Assembly (NCBI GenBank): GCA_963971405.1
Contig: OZ020492.1
Coordinates: forward strand, 21,606,204 to 21,670,203
Direction: 5' to 3'
DNA: 64,000 nt
Origin: Psococerastis gibbosa
Taxonomy: Eukaryota > Arthropoda > Insecta > Psocodea > Psocidae
Both the position numbers and the translations under genes were made by a program. Each line of letters begins with the position of its first letter. Positions within the stretch are counted from its first letter, which is position 1. Positions 19,701-27,059 of the stretch are shown here, in pieces. The notes beneath the pieces were generated by a model. The model made no database searches, was not told where the DNA came from, and saw nothing but the letters and a program-made list of their open reading frames with translations.

Positions 19701-21358
19701 TTGTGAATGTGCTTGGTCAATATGTTGATTTTTTTCATAATGTCTTTCATGTGAAATAAGCATAGGCTACCAAGAATTAATTTCCCTTTCGTTATTGTGG
19801 ATACTATGCCTTCCGCCTCCATAACGTCTTTGTCATCAGAAATCCTGGGGGGGGGGGGCTCCGGGTGCTTCTGGGGGGAGGGCTTAGCCCAGGACCTCCC
19901 TATTTACGCGAATGTTTGCAAGCAGCAAATTAACTTAATAATTTACGTTTCGGTCCCATCATTCCATGCAAACCAAAATAACGAATAAATTAAATTGATT
20001 AGTTCAAGTTATTGAAGACAACAATTAATGGCGCCGCACTGGTGGCAATTGGGGACACTTCTTATTTTATTCTACAAATGTACAATCGAAAAAGATTATT
20101 GAGAAAATACACGAAATATTAATTATAATACAACACATTTCAGTCTTATGACTTAAAATGACTCTACGTATTGTTAAGTGCGCTCTCGTTACACACAGGG
20201 GTAGTTAAATAATTTCGTGTTGAAATACTTCCAACTATCTATACTAGACATAAGTTCAAGTTATTAATTATGTGAGACCTACCACTGGGATACATGACCG
20301 CTGGATCCCCTACATTCTCCGTCTTAATTTTGGAGGACATAATGTCTTCTTCTTCTTTTATTTCTGGCTCAGACTTGGTTTCTAAATATTGGCCACTCTT
20401 GCCGGCATTATTTCCTGACTTATCAGCATTCTGAAATACAAGGCACGTTATCATTCGTCGAAAGTACAGTAATTGTGCCAACCCAAAACTGCTACGAATC
20501 AATACGTTTGACATATTTCTACATCAGTAAAGGAATCAAATGGATTGGAATATAAGTTGTGTATCATCCATTCGTAACAATCCATTCTGAAGTATAGGCT
20601 TCATACAACAGTAGTAAATATTTTTTCATTTTTTAAACAATTTTTGCTCTCTTTTATTGTATTAACTCCTTACCTCGTCACGCGGACGAGTTTTACATCC
20701 AAAACCATATTTTGCTTTTTTCTAAATTGTCGACAACAAAAGCAGAAGACATCAGAGACAATGTCTGGAAATTATGATCTGAACATCACCTTTTTACTCT
20801 GAACCAACTAAAGCAGAAGACATCAGAGACAATGTCTGGAAGTTATGATCTGAACATCACCATTTTACTCTGAACCATCACCCCGTATTTTTATTAATTA
20901 AAGTAAAAAAGTAAATTCGTGTCGGGGTGGTACTACCCGTGGTACAGGAGTTTTCAGGTCGCATCAACAGCCTCCTGTTTAACCTATCGACAGTCAGGGA
21001 AGACTGCCGGGACCGCCGGCTTTACATGCCCTCCGAAGCATGGTAGTCAGAAGATAAATAATTGTACCGCTAGAAAATTTTGGCATTCGGGTGGGACTCG
21101 AACCAGTCACCTTCTGGATGATAGTCCGAGTCGTTACCTCTACGCCATTCTGACTACTTTTTTATTAATTTACATGAGCTGACATCGCACGAAGTATGTG
21201 TCGTTATTTACCTTGCCTGGCGGGTCATTTTCACACATTGTGCCCGGTTCTTTTTTTAAATCATCGACTCCTTCAACTTTGGGGTCCAACAGGCCACCGG
21301 CCTTCTCTGTCTTGATCTTGTCTTTCATAGCACGATCATATCAAACTCATTCGAAAAT
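3820..21358 (-). CDS. lgs: BCL9/Legless homologue, Wnt co-activator (gene span, 13 coding exons)
   Basis: Adaptor linking beta-catenin/Armadillo to Pygopus in the nucleus during Wnt/Wingless transcription. Coding exons (minus strand, 5' to 3'): 21328-21212, 20430-20283, 19365-19285, 19024-18819, 18670-18368, 17925-17701, 17351-17223, 16298-16161, 15726-15393, 14914-14708, 14580-14394, 11907-11711, 4781-3820. Phases agree at every junction and give 1077 codons plus stop. HD1 lies near residues 146-180 (IFVFSTSLANKAADSVLQGQ onward); HD2 near 338-366 (ENLTPQQRQHREEQLATLRK, continuing MLFPEN). The C-terminus keeps the family strings VQVKASTPNTIQY, FLQR and QQQLYATNTRSQ. The rest is low-complexity Pro/Gly/Met/Asn-rich, as usual. 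It is shorter than fly Legless and human BCL9 (both more than 1400). The start ATG follows an in-frame TGA 12 bases upstream in the same exon, and an acceptor at 21359 implies a further 5' UTR exon. Confidence 0.93.
4782..5400. other. lgs intron 12, 3' part, nothing recognised
   Basis: AT-rich intronic DNA next to exon 13. No coding potential, repeat family or structured RNA was recognised. Confidence 0.5.
5420..5665 (-). repeat. SINE-like interspersed repeat (copy also at 57580-57840)
   Basis: Read on the minus strand this stretch matches 57600-57835 on the plus strand. Shared blocks are GACCTCCTGATTAT, CCGAACCACTTGGG, AGTCACACGA and GGATTCAACTTGGTA. It has no coding potential. The 57.6 kb copy carries an (AGT)n end, suggesting a retroposed non-autonomous element. 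No clear tRNA A/B boxes were found, so the class is open. Confidence 0.6.
6026..6115. ncRNA. Pre-miRNA-like hairpin candidate
   Basis: ACTTAAAAGAGAAAGA (6027-6042) pairs with TCTTTCTCTTTTAAGT (6099-6114), and GATACAGCA (6052-6060) pairs with TGCTGTATC (6081-6089). The symmetric nine-base segments between them also pair mostly (A-U, G-U, C-G). The result is about 34 base pairs with three mismatches and a 20-base loop, the size and shape of an animal pre-miRNA. It sits in an lgs intron. Expression is unknown; it could also be the core of a small foldback repeat. Confidence 0.4.
6325..6480 (+). repeat. Short repeat shared with 53868-54000
   Basis: About 150 bases beginning TTTAAGGGCACGAGGCCACG closely match 53862-54000. 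Both are preceded by a T-rich run. In both copies one frame reads RARGHACG followed by AKTLS and WRKAES, but this may simply reflect shared nucleotide identity. The identity of the repeat is unknown. Here it lies directly before a LINE ORF1 fragment. Confidence 0.6.
6525..6910 (+). pseudogene. LINE ORF1 (gag-like) fragment
   Basis: Broken translation resembles the conserved block of jockey/I-type ORF1 proteins: IPVTVNMHPTHKCSRGVVRC, a short gap, then TEAEILESLESKGVTAFRRR and a VNGRPLAFVLTF strand, the RNA-binding part just before the zinc knuckles. The knuckles are not recognisable. Several frameshifts and stops make it non-functional. Confidence 0.7.
7334..8131 (+). pseudogene. LINE-A ORF1 (copy 1), broken
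   Basis: ORF1 RNA-binding protein with an N-terminal coiled coil (heptads in residues about 15-95) and the RRM-like segment seen in CR1/L2-type ORF1 proteins. Compared with copy 2 it lacks 24 bases in the SRRENIEVHG region, consistent with a slip between CATGG repeats. It also has an extra A in the poly-A run near 7830, which shifts the frame at KKNRVGK. The frame resumes in ASKNIITGG. Confidence 0.85.
8163..10813 (+). pseudogene. LINE-A ORF2 (endonuclease-reverse transcriptase), copy 1, broken
   Basis: The N-terminal apurinic-like endonuclease shows CTETWLNS, IIIGDFNLT and the NDHHPCLE block. The RT shows SYRPISIMYAISKVFDKIL, SPSQHGFVPRRSTASNLLTL and DYAKAFDKVDHEIL. The catalytic box reads LADD instead of FADD (copy 2 has FADD). 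A long A run at 9019-9040 shifts the frame; a stop sits after EAIME at about 9413, with further breaks near 10060 and 10584. There is no RNase H domain. Confidence 0.88.
10814..11205 (+). mobile_element. Penelope-like element 3' fragment with GIY-YIG endonuclease
   Basis: Frame 10819-11016 contains GVYQLLCEDCDCSYVGQTGR then HFKKRLHEH, the GIY-YIG nuclease of Penelope-like retroelements with its CxxC zinc-binding insert. The following out-of-frame segment (KLLDNLEAIEI, then LLNDI) fits the Penelope C-terminal tail. The RT part is absent. It directly adjoins the broken LINE-A at 10813. Confidence 0.8.
11215..11425 (+). pseudogene. Ty1/copia reverse-transcriptase fragment
   Basis: TIPRKEWECKWVYKIKKTSD and RYKERLVAKGYTQKEGIAYQ, followed by ETYSCP, match the start of the copia-type RVT_2 domain (consensus W-VYK-K...RYKARLVAKGF-Q-GIDY-ETFAPV). 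The normal continuation is lost after about 70 codons. It lies against the Penelope fragment. Confidence 0.8.
11430..11710. other. lgs intron 12, 5' end, nothing recognised
   Basis: Intronic sequence immediately downstream of exon 12 in gene order; no feature recognised apart from the donor at its edge. Confidence 0.4.
11711..11907 (-). CDS. lgs: lgs exon 12 (residues about 692-757)
   Basis: Acceptor CGATTTTACAG and donor AAAG|GTGCGT. Encodes SHNQMADTPSCKTP followed by a Pro/Gln/Asn-rich linker (QVPGPEMSPRYQQQPAPPQS). Low-complexity activation-type sequence; phase 2 in, phase 1 out. Confidence 0.85.
11908..14393. other. lgs intron 11, repeats only
   Basis: No gene seen. It holds a (TAA)n microsatellite at about 13329-13352, a C run at 14158-14170 and, at 13990-14080, a short piece resembling the tail of the SINE at 20921-21163 (GGGACCGCCTGCTTTACAT against GGGACCGCCGGCTTTACAT). 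Confidence 0.5.
14394..14580 (-). CDS. lgs: lgs exon 11 (residues about 630-691)
   Basis: Acceptor TTGTTTCAG before ATATGTATTCC. The donor was chosen as CCATT|GTGCGTGAG because only phase 2 joins exon 12 in frame, giving ASPLSHNQ, which resembles the TPLSH of fly Legless. The neighbouring GTGAGC, two bases further on in a stronger-looking context, would shift the frame. Contains MYSRAGSVSKACKQG and PSPQQIQYLNNFEGQ. Confidence 0.8.
14708..14914 (-). CDS. lgs: lgs exon 10 (residues about 561-629)
   Basis: Encodes SPSNTTSNLSLPSPRTSSDL, matching the conserved NLSLPSPRT motif of Legless, then a Ser/Pro-rich stretch. Acceptor CTTCTAG, donor AACAAAG|GTGAGC. Phase 1 in and out. Confidence 0.9.
14915..15392. 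other. lgs intron 9, nothing recognised
   Basis: Short AT-rich intron with a few short inverted words (ATCGACAGC/TCGGCCG region near 15290-15330) but no element or coding region that can be supported. Confidence 0.4.
15393..15726 (-). CDS. lgs: lgs exon 9 (residues about 450-560)
   Basis: Encodes AAQMEWQKLQHQFYEDRKKK, the conserved QMEW-K-QHQF-EER block of BCL9/Legless, followed by Gly/Met/Pro-rich sequence and GPPPPYHQTVRSASVPIA. The acceptor may be either of two CAG triplets three bases apart (NAGNAG); both keep the frame. Confidence 0.92.
15727..16160. other. lgs intron 8, nothing recognised
   Basis: Intronic DNA without recognised repeats or coding potential. Confidence 0.4.
16161..16298 (-). 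CDS. lgs: lgs exon 8 (residues 404-449)
   Basis: Forty-six codons, phase 0 at both ends: GPMGSPMVNPPTNMVGSPLV then NMAMGPGEPGEPLSDSSPIP. Donor CAG|GTAGGC, acceptor TTATATTAG. Pro/Gly/Met linker typical of the family. Confidence 0.88.
16741..16765 (-). repeat. LINE-type (AAGT)n tail, reverse orientation
   Basis: TTTACTTTACTTTACTTCAT on the plus strand is the reverse of the (AAGT)n tail that ends the LINE stub at 17407-17559, so a second, older insertion of the same family probably ends here. Its body to the right is not clearly recognisable. Confidence 0.4.
16845..17090 (+). repeat. tRNA-derived SINE candidate
   Basis: TAGTCCAATTGGTAAAG fits a pol III A box (TRGYNNANNNGG), followed by an anticodon-arm-like GGACTATTAAAT and an AGGTCGAGGTTGGA segment where a B box would lie. 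The order and spacing resemble a tRNA-Lys-type head. A T-rich stretch near 17070-17090 closes the region. The B box is degenerate, so this is a repeat rather than a working tRNA. Confidence 0.5.
17223..17351 (-). CDS. lgs: lgs exon 7, second half of HD2 (residues 361-403)
   Basis: Begins MLFPENQAPATDEFG, the LFP core that completes the beta-catenin-binding helix HD2 started in exon 6, then a Pro/Asn/Gly linker ending GRTGRSTIE. Phase 0 at both ends; acceptor AATTGTAG, donor GAG|GTAAGA. Confidence 0.92.
17407..17559 (+). mobile_element. Severely 5'-truncated LINE insertion with target-site duplication
   Basis: Encodes CGQCQDLEHLFLCSFCPHRC then TPEDLWEANVAAMNFAQFW, ending at TAA: the C-x2-C-x4-H-x4-C C-terminal finger and tail found at the end of some non-LTR retrotransposon ORF2 proteins. 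It is followed by (AAGT)n. ATGAGGAACGC flanks it at 17396-17406 and 17560-17570 (12 bp if the preceding A is counted), a perfect target-site duplication, so this is a relatively young insertion in lgs intron 6. Confidence 0.85.
17701..17925 (-). CDS. lgs: lgs exon 6, first half of HD2 (residues 286-360)
   Basis: Seventy-five codons. Ends VPTENLTPQQRQHREEQL then ATLRKMQQ, the start of the beta-catenin-binding helix HD2; donor CAG|GTTAGA, acceptor TTTTTCTAG. The exon boundary falls inside the helix, so exons 6 and 7 must both be present for Armadillo binding. Confidence 0.93.
17926..18367. other. lgs intron 5, nothing recognised
   Basis: AT-rich intron without supported elements. Confidence 0.4.
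18368..18670 (-). CDS. lgs: lgs exon 5 (residues 185-285)
   Basis: Starts KHPLKLNQFNRQSPAQWLNT, matching the region just after HD1 (MKNPLKINKLQR in flies), then Gly/Pro/Met-rich sequence and a short acidic stretch DLDHLPDPQDIVHNREVHPD. Phase 0 at both ends; acceptor TGTTTTAG, donor CAG|GTATGT. Confidence 0.9.
18819..19024 (-). CDS. lgs: lgs exon 4 with HD1 (residues 116-184)
   Basis: Contains QSQIFVFSTSLANKAADSVL and QGQFQSIIAYHCAQPGTKKY, nearly identical to the Pygopus-PHD-binding HD1 of Legless/BCL9. This is the strongest single piece of evidence for the gene's identity. Acceptor TTATTTTAG, donor GAG|GTAAGC. Confidence 0.95.
19285..19365 (-). CDS. lgs: lgs exon 3 (residues 89-115)
   Basis: Small exon: EGNENVMLTTGPPTGEPATG followed by PTPPTHT. 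Acceptor GTGTTTACAG, donor ACTG|GTATTA. Phase 1 on both sides, so skipping it would keep the frame. A hAT-type element ends only 27 bases beyond its acceptor. Confidence 0.82.
19393..19914. mobile_element. Non-autonomous hAT-type element (copy 1), GC-rich tandem interior
   Basis: Same family as 32387-32972. Ends CATTGGCGTAAAT and TTTACGCGAATG are imperfect inverted repeats. The interior has two tandem units of about 95 bp around AAATGGGCCCAAATTA and GTGAGGTTTTACG, separated by G-rich words (GCCCGGGGGTCT), and long G runs at each end. No transposase. An 8-bp target duplication is not evident for this copy. Confidence 0.7.
20283..20430 (-). CDS. lgs: lgs exon 2 (residues 40-88)
   Basis: Encodes NADKSGNNAGKSGQYLETKS then EPEIKEEEDIMSSKIKTENV. 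Two sumoylation-type motifs (IKEE, IKTE) are visible; acidic-lysine motifs of this kind also occur in the N-terminus of fly Legless. Acceptor GTATTTCAG, donor AGTG|GTAGGT. Confidence 0.85.
20741..20882. repeat. 71-bp tandem duplication
   Basis: AGCAGAAGACATCAGAGACA begins at 20741 and again at 20812; the two units continue alike through ATGTCTGGAA, TTATGATCTGAACATCACC and ACTCTGAACCA with few differences. It lies in lgs intron 1. Two copies only. Confidence 0.85.
20921..21163 (-). repeat. tRNA-derived SINE
   Basis: On the minus strand a pol III A box (TGGCGTAGAGGTA, 21147-21135) and B box (GGTTCGAGTCC, 21104-21094) are spaced as in a tRNA. They are followed by a tRNA-unrelated body whose GGACCGCCGGCTTTACAT word recurs near 14060. 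The tRNA-like part is imperfect and sits in an lgs intron, so a SINE is preferred over a functional tRNA gene. Confidence 0.75.
21212..21358 (-). CDS. lgs: lgs exon 1: start codon and N-terminus
   Basis: Coding part 21328-21212, 39 codons: MKDKIKTEKAGGLLDPKVEG then VDDLKKEPGTMCENDPPGK. In-frame TGA four codons upstream of the ATG fixes the start. The exon opens with an acceptor (TTGTTTTAG) at 21359, so at least one non-coding 5' exon lies further right. Contains IKTE and LKKE sumoylation-like motifs. Confidence 0.8.
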
Positions 21359-21359
21359 C

Positions 21360-21755
21360 TAAAACAAATAAAACGCTGCATCAAAAAATGAGGGAGCTAC
21401 CGGAGAGAAAATGATTGCGTCAACAGGATTACATAATAGGTGCCTGTAATTAAGTAAATTTAAAATAATGTAGTATAAGGACAGCAAGTATATTTCCAGA
21501 TTAAATATTATGATATTTGGTATACATCTTTCATCATTTAGCAAGGCAAGTTAAGGGGGGGGGGGGTAGCGGTAGGATTGTGATTTATGTTTTCAGCCAT
21601 GTTCTTACTAATCAATGTCCCACAGCACTGAATTGAACAGTGGGAAGATTGCATAGTCAAAATCGGGCAGACTAATATAAAACAATACAACACAGTAATA
21701 ATGGCATGAAGGCATTTGAAGTATGAATTATACTTATATATGAATTATCCATTAT
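21360..21755. other. Upstream of lgs exon 1, nothing recognised
   Basis: Contains a G run at 21557-21567. The 5' UTR exon and promoter of lgs should lie to the right of 21358 but cannot be identified. Confidence 0.3.
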
Positions 21756-21885
21756 TGCTTTCCTATTCATACTTAGTATAAGGAAAGCTTTGTGATAGTC
21801 GAAATTTTCGAATTCCGGATATTAGTGGATCTACACGTTTTGAGGTACCAGGGACCTAAAAAGTGGTTTATTACGAAATGTCTGG
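21756..21885 (+). repeat. Element F, 5'-end fragment
   Basis: Begins with the imperfect palindrome GCTTTCCTATTCATACTTAG / TATAAGGAAAGC, then TTTGTGATAGTCGAAATTTT and CACGTTTTGAGGTACCAGGG, matching the ends of the copies at 29632 and 49995. Only about 130 bp are present. Confidence 0.75.
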
Positions 21886-22684
21886 AAGGTGTACAGACTT
21901 ATGAGTGACAGTGCATGCACGTTGCAAGTGGTCGTGATTTTTTGTTCGTGAGTTTTTTAGCAGTAATCTTGTGTTTAAAGTTGTTAATTTTGGTGATATA
22001 ACAGCATGAGGCTACAAAAGCATTCGCCCGCGGTATACGTACAGGTATACAACACATTTCAAAGACATTGGACATTGGTCGACTGGGTGGACGATTTAAA
22101 TAGAATCTGGTTAGTAATTGATAGCACATCACATCGCATAAATGCATAATTGTATGGGCCGCACGTATTTCTAAATGATGCCGTGAGTCAAACAAACCAG
22201 TGCCGTCTTCTTTTCAAGTTCCCTTCAATGAAAGTGGGTCAGGCCCAAGCACAGGTCTGACAGATTGACAGAAGCAAGCCACACGACCGTTCTCGCTAGC
22301 CACTTTCTTTACGAAGTAGTGGGGCAGTTTATATTACTCTCTGCTTTGTTTTACATAGGAAACCTCTTTTGTTAAAATATTTTAAACATTTTATGTTAAA
22401 GACGCCATACAGGACTTAGGTGCACGCTACGCCACGGAAGACTGTATATTTGAACTTTGTATAACATAAAAAAAGTGGGTGTGTGTATTTATGTACGCAG
22501 GTGAGAAGGTATACTTCCTTGCCATCATTAAAAAATAGTTTTTAATTGCGCGCAAATAATTAATTGCAATAAAATAATAAAATTTTGTAAATATTAAATA
22601 ACCAATTTAAATCACTACTGAATATAATTTATCAGCACATAAAAACTAGAAACATGTTGATAAATATTACAAATATGAAAACAG
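21886..22684. other. Intergenic, nothing recognised
   Basis: AT-rich, no coding potential or repeat family recognised; short open frames here look random. Confidence 0.4.
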
Positions 22685-22821
22685 TAAGGCACTATATACC
22701 AGGGTATTGTCATCCGCCATTTTGTATCCTATAATTTCTATATGGTAAGAATTGTAAGAAAGTAGAATATTGAAAAGAACTAGAACACGGATACAAAACG
22801 GCGGATGACAATACCTGTCTA
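22685..22821. mobile_element. hAT-type MITE, short copy
   Basis: Starts TAAGGCACTATATACC and GGGTATTGTCATCCGCC, ends GGCGGATGACAATACCTG, the same terminal inverted repeats as the copies at 34151 and 34570 but with a much shorter interior. Flanks GAAAACAG (22677-22684) and GAAAACTG (22822-22829) match in 7 of 8 bases, an old 8-bp target duplication. The outermost right end present in the other copies is missing. Confidence 0.8.
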
Positions 22822-23048
22822 GAAAACTGTGATCAGAGGTGACGAGTGTACCAACATGCGCGACTAATATCGAGGTTCTATTTCTATTTTGTTGGCAGCT
22901 CCATTACAGGGGAACTGGCAACTATGGGTGAACTTCTTCCAAATCCACCCTCATCATTTTTTCACAACGCGGCTAAAGAAGTATAACTTCAAAATTCCAG
23001 TGATCCTTCGTGCTACTACCCTATGCCACCACCAAACTAAAGCAGAGC

Positions 23049-23864
23049 ATGGCACCTACGTTGCGAGGTTCTAAGACAGAGGAGAGCGGAGTAGATGATA
23101 CACTTACGAGCATCAATCAAAAGCTAACTAAACTTGATACAATGGTAGAGGACATGAGAGACCTAAAAATCTCAGTCCAACTCATGTCAGATAAATACGA
23201 TGAGCTGTTGCAGGAATTAGAGCAGTATAAGAGTAATAGTATCAGCTGTAAAAAGGACAATGATCAATTAAAAAACGAGAACCAATACCTGCATCGCACT
23301 ATAACGAAATTAACGCAACAAGTGAATTTTATGGACCAGTATAGCCGAAGAGAAAACATTGAAGTTCATGGAATCGAGATGAAGCCCAATGAAGACCTGA
23401 AACAAATCGTAGCTGATATTGCCAACCACATACGGGTGCCAATTACTGCAAATGATATACATGCTATGCATAGGTTAAATGCAGGTAAGAATACAAAGCG
23501 GAACCCAGCAATTATCGTACGATTTACCAATAGAAATATGGCGGAAAAATGGTTGAAACACAAAAAAACAGGGCTGGCAAGTAAAAACATAATAACTGGA
23601 GGTTTGGATGCAGATATTTACATTAATGAAAACCTGAATCTGTACAATAAGGAGCTATTCTGGCAGACGAGAGTGGCGGGCAAAAAATTAAAATTTAAGT
23701 ATACGTGGGTAAAAAACGGCAATATATTCATGAAAAAAGAAGATGATTCCAGAACGCTGCAAATTAGATCCATAGAAGATATTCCAACACCAGCGACCAA
23801 AACCCACCCATACTCAAAAATCTCCAGTCCAACCAATGTCGTTGGCTCAAGCCCACGGCGCTAG
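23049..23864 (+). CDS. LINE-A ORF1 protein (intact, 271 aa)
   Basis: ATG in AGAGCATGG; an upstream in-frame ATG at 23010 is not conserved in copy 1. Residues about 15-100 are coiled coil (TLTSINQKLTKLDTMVEDM onward), then SRRENIEVHGI and an RRM-like/CTD segment through IIVRFTNRNMAEKWLKHKK, IYINENL and FKYTWVKNGNIFMKKED. This is the typical architecture of LINE ORF1 RNA chaperones, which coat LINE RNA in a cytoplasmic RNP. It ends 36 bases before the ORF2 ATG. Confidence 0.88.
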   Translation: MAPTLRGSKTEESGVDDTLTSINQKLTKLDTMVEDMRDLKISVQLMSDKYDELLQELEQYKSNSISCKKDNDQLKNENQYLHRTITKLTQQVNFMDQYSRRENIEVHGIEMKPNEDLKQIVADIANHIRVPITANDIHAMHRLNAGKNTKRNPAIIVRFTNRNMAEKWLKHKKTGLASKNIITGGLDADIYINENLNLYNKELFWQTRVAGKKLKFKYTWVKNGNIFMKKEDDSRTLQIRSIEDIPTPATKTHPYSKISSPTNVVGSSPRR

Positions 23865-23900
23865 ATTTAAATTATTTAGGAACCTCTTCAGTACCGTCCA

Positions 23901-26733
23901 ATGGTGAGACGTCATAACTTAAAAATCTATTACCAGAATACTAGAGGGCTAAGAACGAAAACTCAGAAATTTTTATGCAACACGTCGATTGGTGATTATG
24001 ACGTCATTGTATGCACTGAAACTTGGCTGAATAGTGGAATTCACGACGCCGAACTATTTACCGACGAATATACCGTGTTCAGAAGGGACAGAGAAAATAC
24101 CGCAAGCTTATCTAGAGATGGGGGAGGAGTACTGTGCGCAGTAAGATCCACGTCACTAGCTGAGCGTCTGCAAGATATTGAAACTGGTCTTGAAGATTTA
24201 TGGCTAAAAGTAACCCACAATAACCAAACTGTATTCATTTGCGTTATTTATTTTCCCCCAAATTGTTCTATTGATGAGTATACATTATTTATACAAAAAT
24301 GTAATCAAAACCAATATGTCTTTGAAAAAAATGTTATAATTATTGGAGATTTCAATTTAACGAATAAAGTGTGTGCAGAAAGAGAAATAACAAACTTCTG
24401 TAACTATAATAATTTGAACCAATGTAATACGATTTGTAACTCACATAATCGATGCCTAGACCTTGTACTAACAAATATAAATAATGTAACTGTGATAAAA
24501 ACAGAAGGGTTTGTAAAAGTTGATGATCATCACCCATGCCTAGAAGTTATACTGACATTTACTGTAATAAATCCTCACATGAGAAATCCTGATGAGGAGC
24601 AAATAGTAAAATTAAACTATAGTAATGGGGACTACAATGCAATATTTCAAGCTCTATATGTACAAGACTGGGCGTGTTTATATGAGATACAGGATGTTGA
24701 TTTGGCTTTGGACTATTTTTACAGTATACTAAAACTACACATTTCTAATTATGTGCCAAAAAAAAAAGAAATTTCAAAAGAAAATACCCTCCTTGGTTTT
24801 CCAATGAAATTATTAAAGCAATCCGTAAAAAGAATAGGCTACATAAAAAGTGGGTAAAAAACAAAATTGATCATGATTATCAGCAATTCTCTCTCATACG
24901 TAGGAAGATAAAGAATATGGTTAGACAATCGTACAAATTATACTGTGAATCTAACTTACATGATAAACAAAAATTCTGGAATTTTGTAAAACTGAAAAGG
25001 AATTTGAAGGGTCAAATATCGTTAATGAAATATGATGGTGAAAAACTTGACAACAAAAAGGATGTCTGTGATGCCTTCCAAAAATATTTTAAGAGTGTAT
25101 ATAGTCAGGAAAAACCTACGATTGATCTCGAAGCTATTATGGAAGAACCCATCTTAGCCAATTTAGATATATTAAATATAACTCAGGTGACTGAGAATGA
25201 GGTATTATCAACGTTAAAAAATATTAAGAAAAGTAACTCAACTGGATTTGATAGTATCCCCTCTTTTATAATAAAAGTATGTGCGACTGTACTTGTATCA
25301 CCTATGACATATATTTTCAATATGTGCCTGTTAAGATGCAAATATCCTGAAGTATGGAAAGTTTCTAAAGTGATTCCAATACACAAAACAGGTATGTCAA
25401 AGGATGAGATTACCAGTTATCGTCCGATTAGTATTATGTATGCGATAAGTAAGGTTTTTGACAAAATTCTCAAACAAAAAATCTATGAGCATATTAATTA
25501 TGTCATTAGTCCATCTCAGCATGGATTTGTACCTAGAAGGTCAACTGCCTCTAACTAACTAACACTTACCGAAATTCTATCAGAAAATTTCCAGAAAAAT
25601 AGTCAAACGGATGTTATTTAGGCTATACTGACTATGCAAAGGCTTTTGACAAAGTGGATCATGAAATACTTATTAGCAAATTAAGGAAATATGGTCTTTC
25701 GAAAAACTTAATAATATTACTTATCTCATATTTTTCGGACAGGAAACAATTTATTTTCTACGAAGGAATTTGCTCCGCACCATTTATCATCCTTTCCTCT
25801 ATAATCCAAGGTAGCACTCTAGCTCCTCTGTTTTTTATTCTTCTGGTAAATGACTTACCCCAGATAATCAAACATAGTAAAATACTAAAATTTGCTGATG
25901 ATGTCAAACTGTTAAAAGAAATAACCAATGTAGATGATTGTTTATTACTTCAAGAAGATCTAAACTCCTTATACGATTGGAGCAAGAAAAATAAATTACA
26001 CCTCAATATTGCCAAATGCCAATACATAACTTTTTCTCTGAAAACGTATCAAATTAATTTTACATATTCAATTGATTCTGTAAATCTTAATAGAGTAACC
26101 GTAGTTAAAGATTTAGGTATACTATTGGACTCAAAATTAACCTATAATAATCATATTGATAAAATAATAAACAGAGCCAACAAAATACTGGGGTTTATCA
26201 TTAGAAATACTCGAGGTATAATAAGTAACCAAAAAATAATTTTTAATTTATTAAACTCCCTATGCAGGAGTATACTCGAATACGGTTGTGAAGTTTGGGA
26301 CCCCTATACAAAGGGCAACATAAAAAGTTTAGAAAAAGTACTAAAGAGATTGTTAAAATGTATGTACTACAGAGAAACGGGTGTTTACCCACAACTAATG
26401 CCTTACGAAACATTATTAAATCACTTTCTGATGCCCACGCTTAAGACAAGAAGAACAAAAATTGCAATAAAAGTCTTATATAACATATTCCATTCACTAC
26501 TCGATTCATCAGAGCTCTTAGAAAAACTTTTAATTAATACCCCAAATAGACGATCCCGAAACAATGACCTTTTTTATCTACAAACTCCCCGAATTAATAT
26601 GTGTGCGAATACTCCCATTTACTGGCTAACTAAAATATTTAATCTTAATGCTACACATTTAGACATCACCGATGGCAAACGTAAATTTATTAAAACATTA
26701 GCTATAATGAATCCAATAGACTACCTTTTATAA
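23901..26733 (+). pseudogene. LINE-A ORF2 (endonuclease-RT), few lesions
   Basis: The endonuclease domain (residues 1 to about 220) has CTETWLNSGIHD, VIIIGDFNLT and VDDHHPCLEVIL. RT motifs: IPSFIIKVCATVLVSPMTYI, SYRPISIMYAISKVFDKIL, PSQHGFVPRRSTASN, AFDKVDHEIL, STLAPLFFILLVNDLP, the FADD catalytic box, and VVKDLGILLDSKL. Breaks: a shifted A run near 24760, a nonsense TAA at 25556 (copy 1 reads TTA there), and a five-base insertion near 25621. No RNase H; ends at TAA 26733. Confidence 0.9.
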
Positions 26734-27059
26734 GATTACCATTTTTAAATAATAAAGACTTAGTTAAGATATATAAGAATGATATGTATTGGCAGATAGT
26801 ATTACTTTATAGCATTACTTTTTATTTTTATCATTACTAACCAACTAGATAACTTGTATACAACTTATTTATTTAATCTTCACATTGTCAATTAGATGTA
26901 CGATATACTGCTTATAATTATAATTGTACAATAGTTATGTATCACACATGTAAATTATGATAAGCATAGTTAAGTAAGTTAAGTTAATTTGCATATTATT
27001 GGACATTGCCTGTTTGCAAATACACGATTATTTATTTATTTTATTTATATTCCTGAACA

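Larger units (their letters stand above)
23033..27052 (+). mobile_element. LINE-A copy 2 (CR1/jockey-like), nearly full length
   Basis: Best-preserved copy of the family: intact ORF1, ORF2 with few lesions, a 250-bp 3' UTR and a TTTA-rich 3' tail near 27030-27050. The upstream 140 bases (22890-23032) do not match the leader of copy 1, so the true 5' end is uncertain. It lies intergenically between lgs and the laminin gene. Confidence 0.93.

Noticed and set aside
21094-21147. tRNA gene on the minus strand
   Set aside because: A and B boxes are present but the acceptor stem and anticodon loop do not form a canonical tRNA, and the sequence continues into a SINE-type body.
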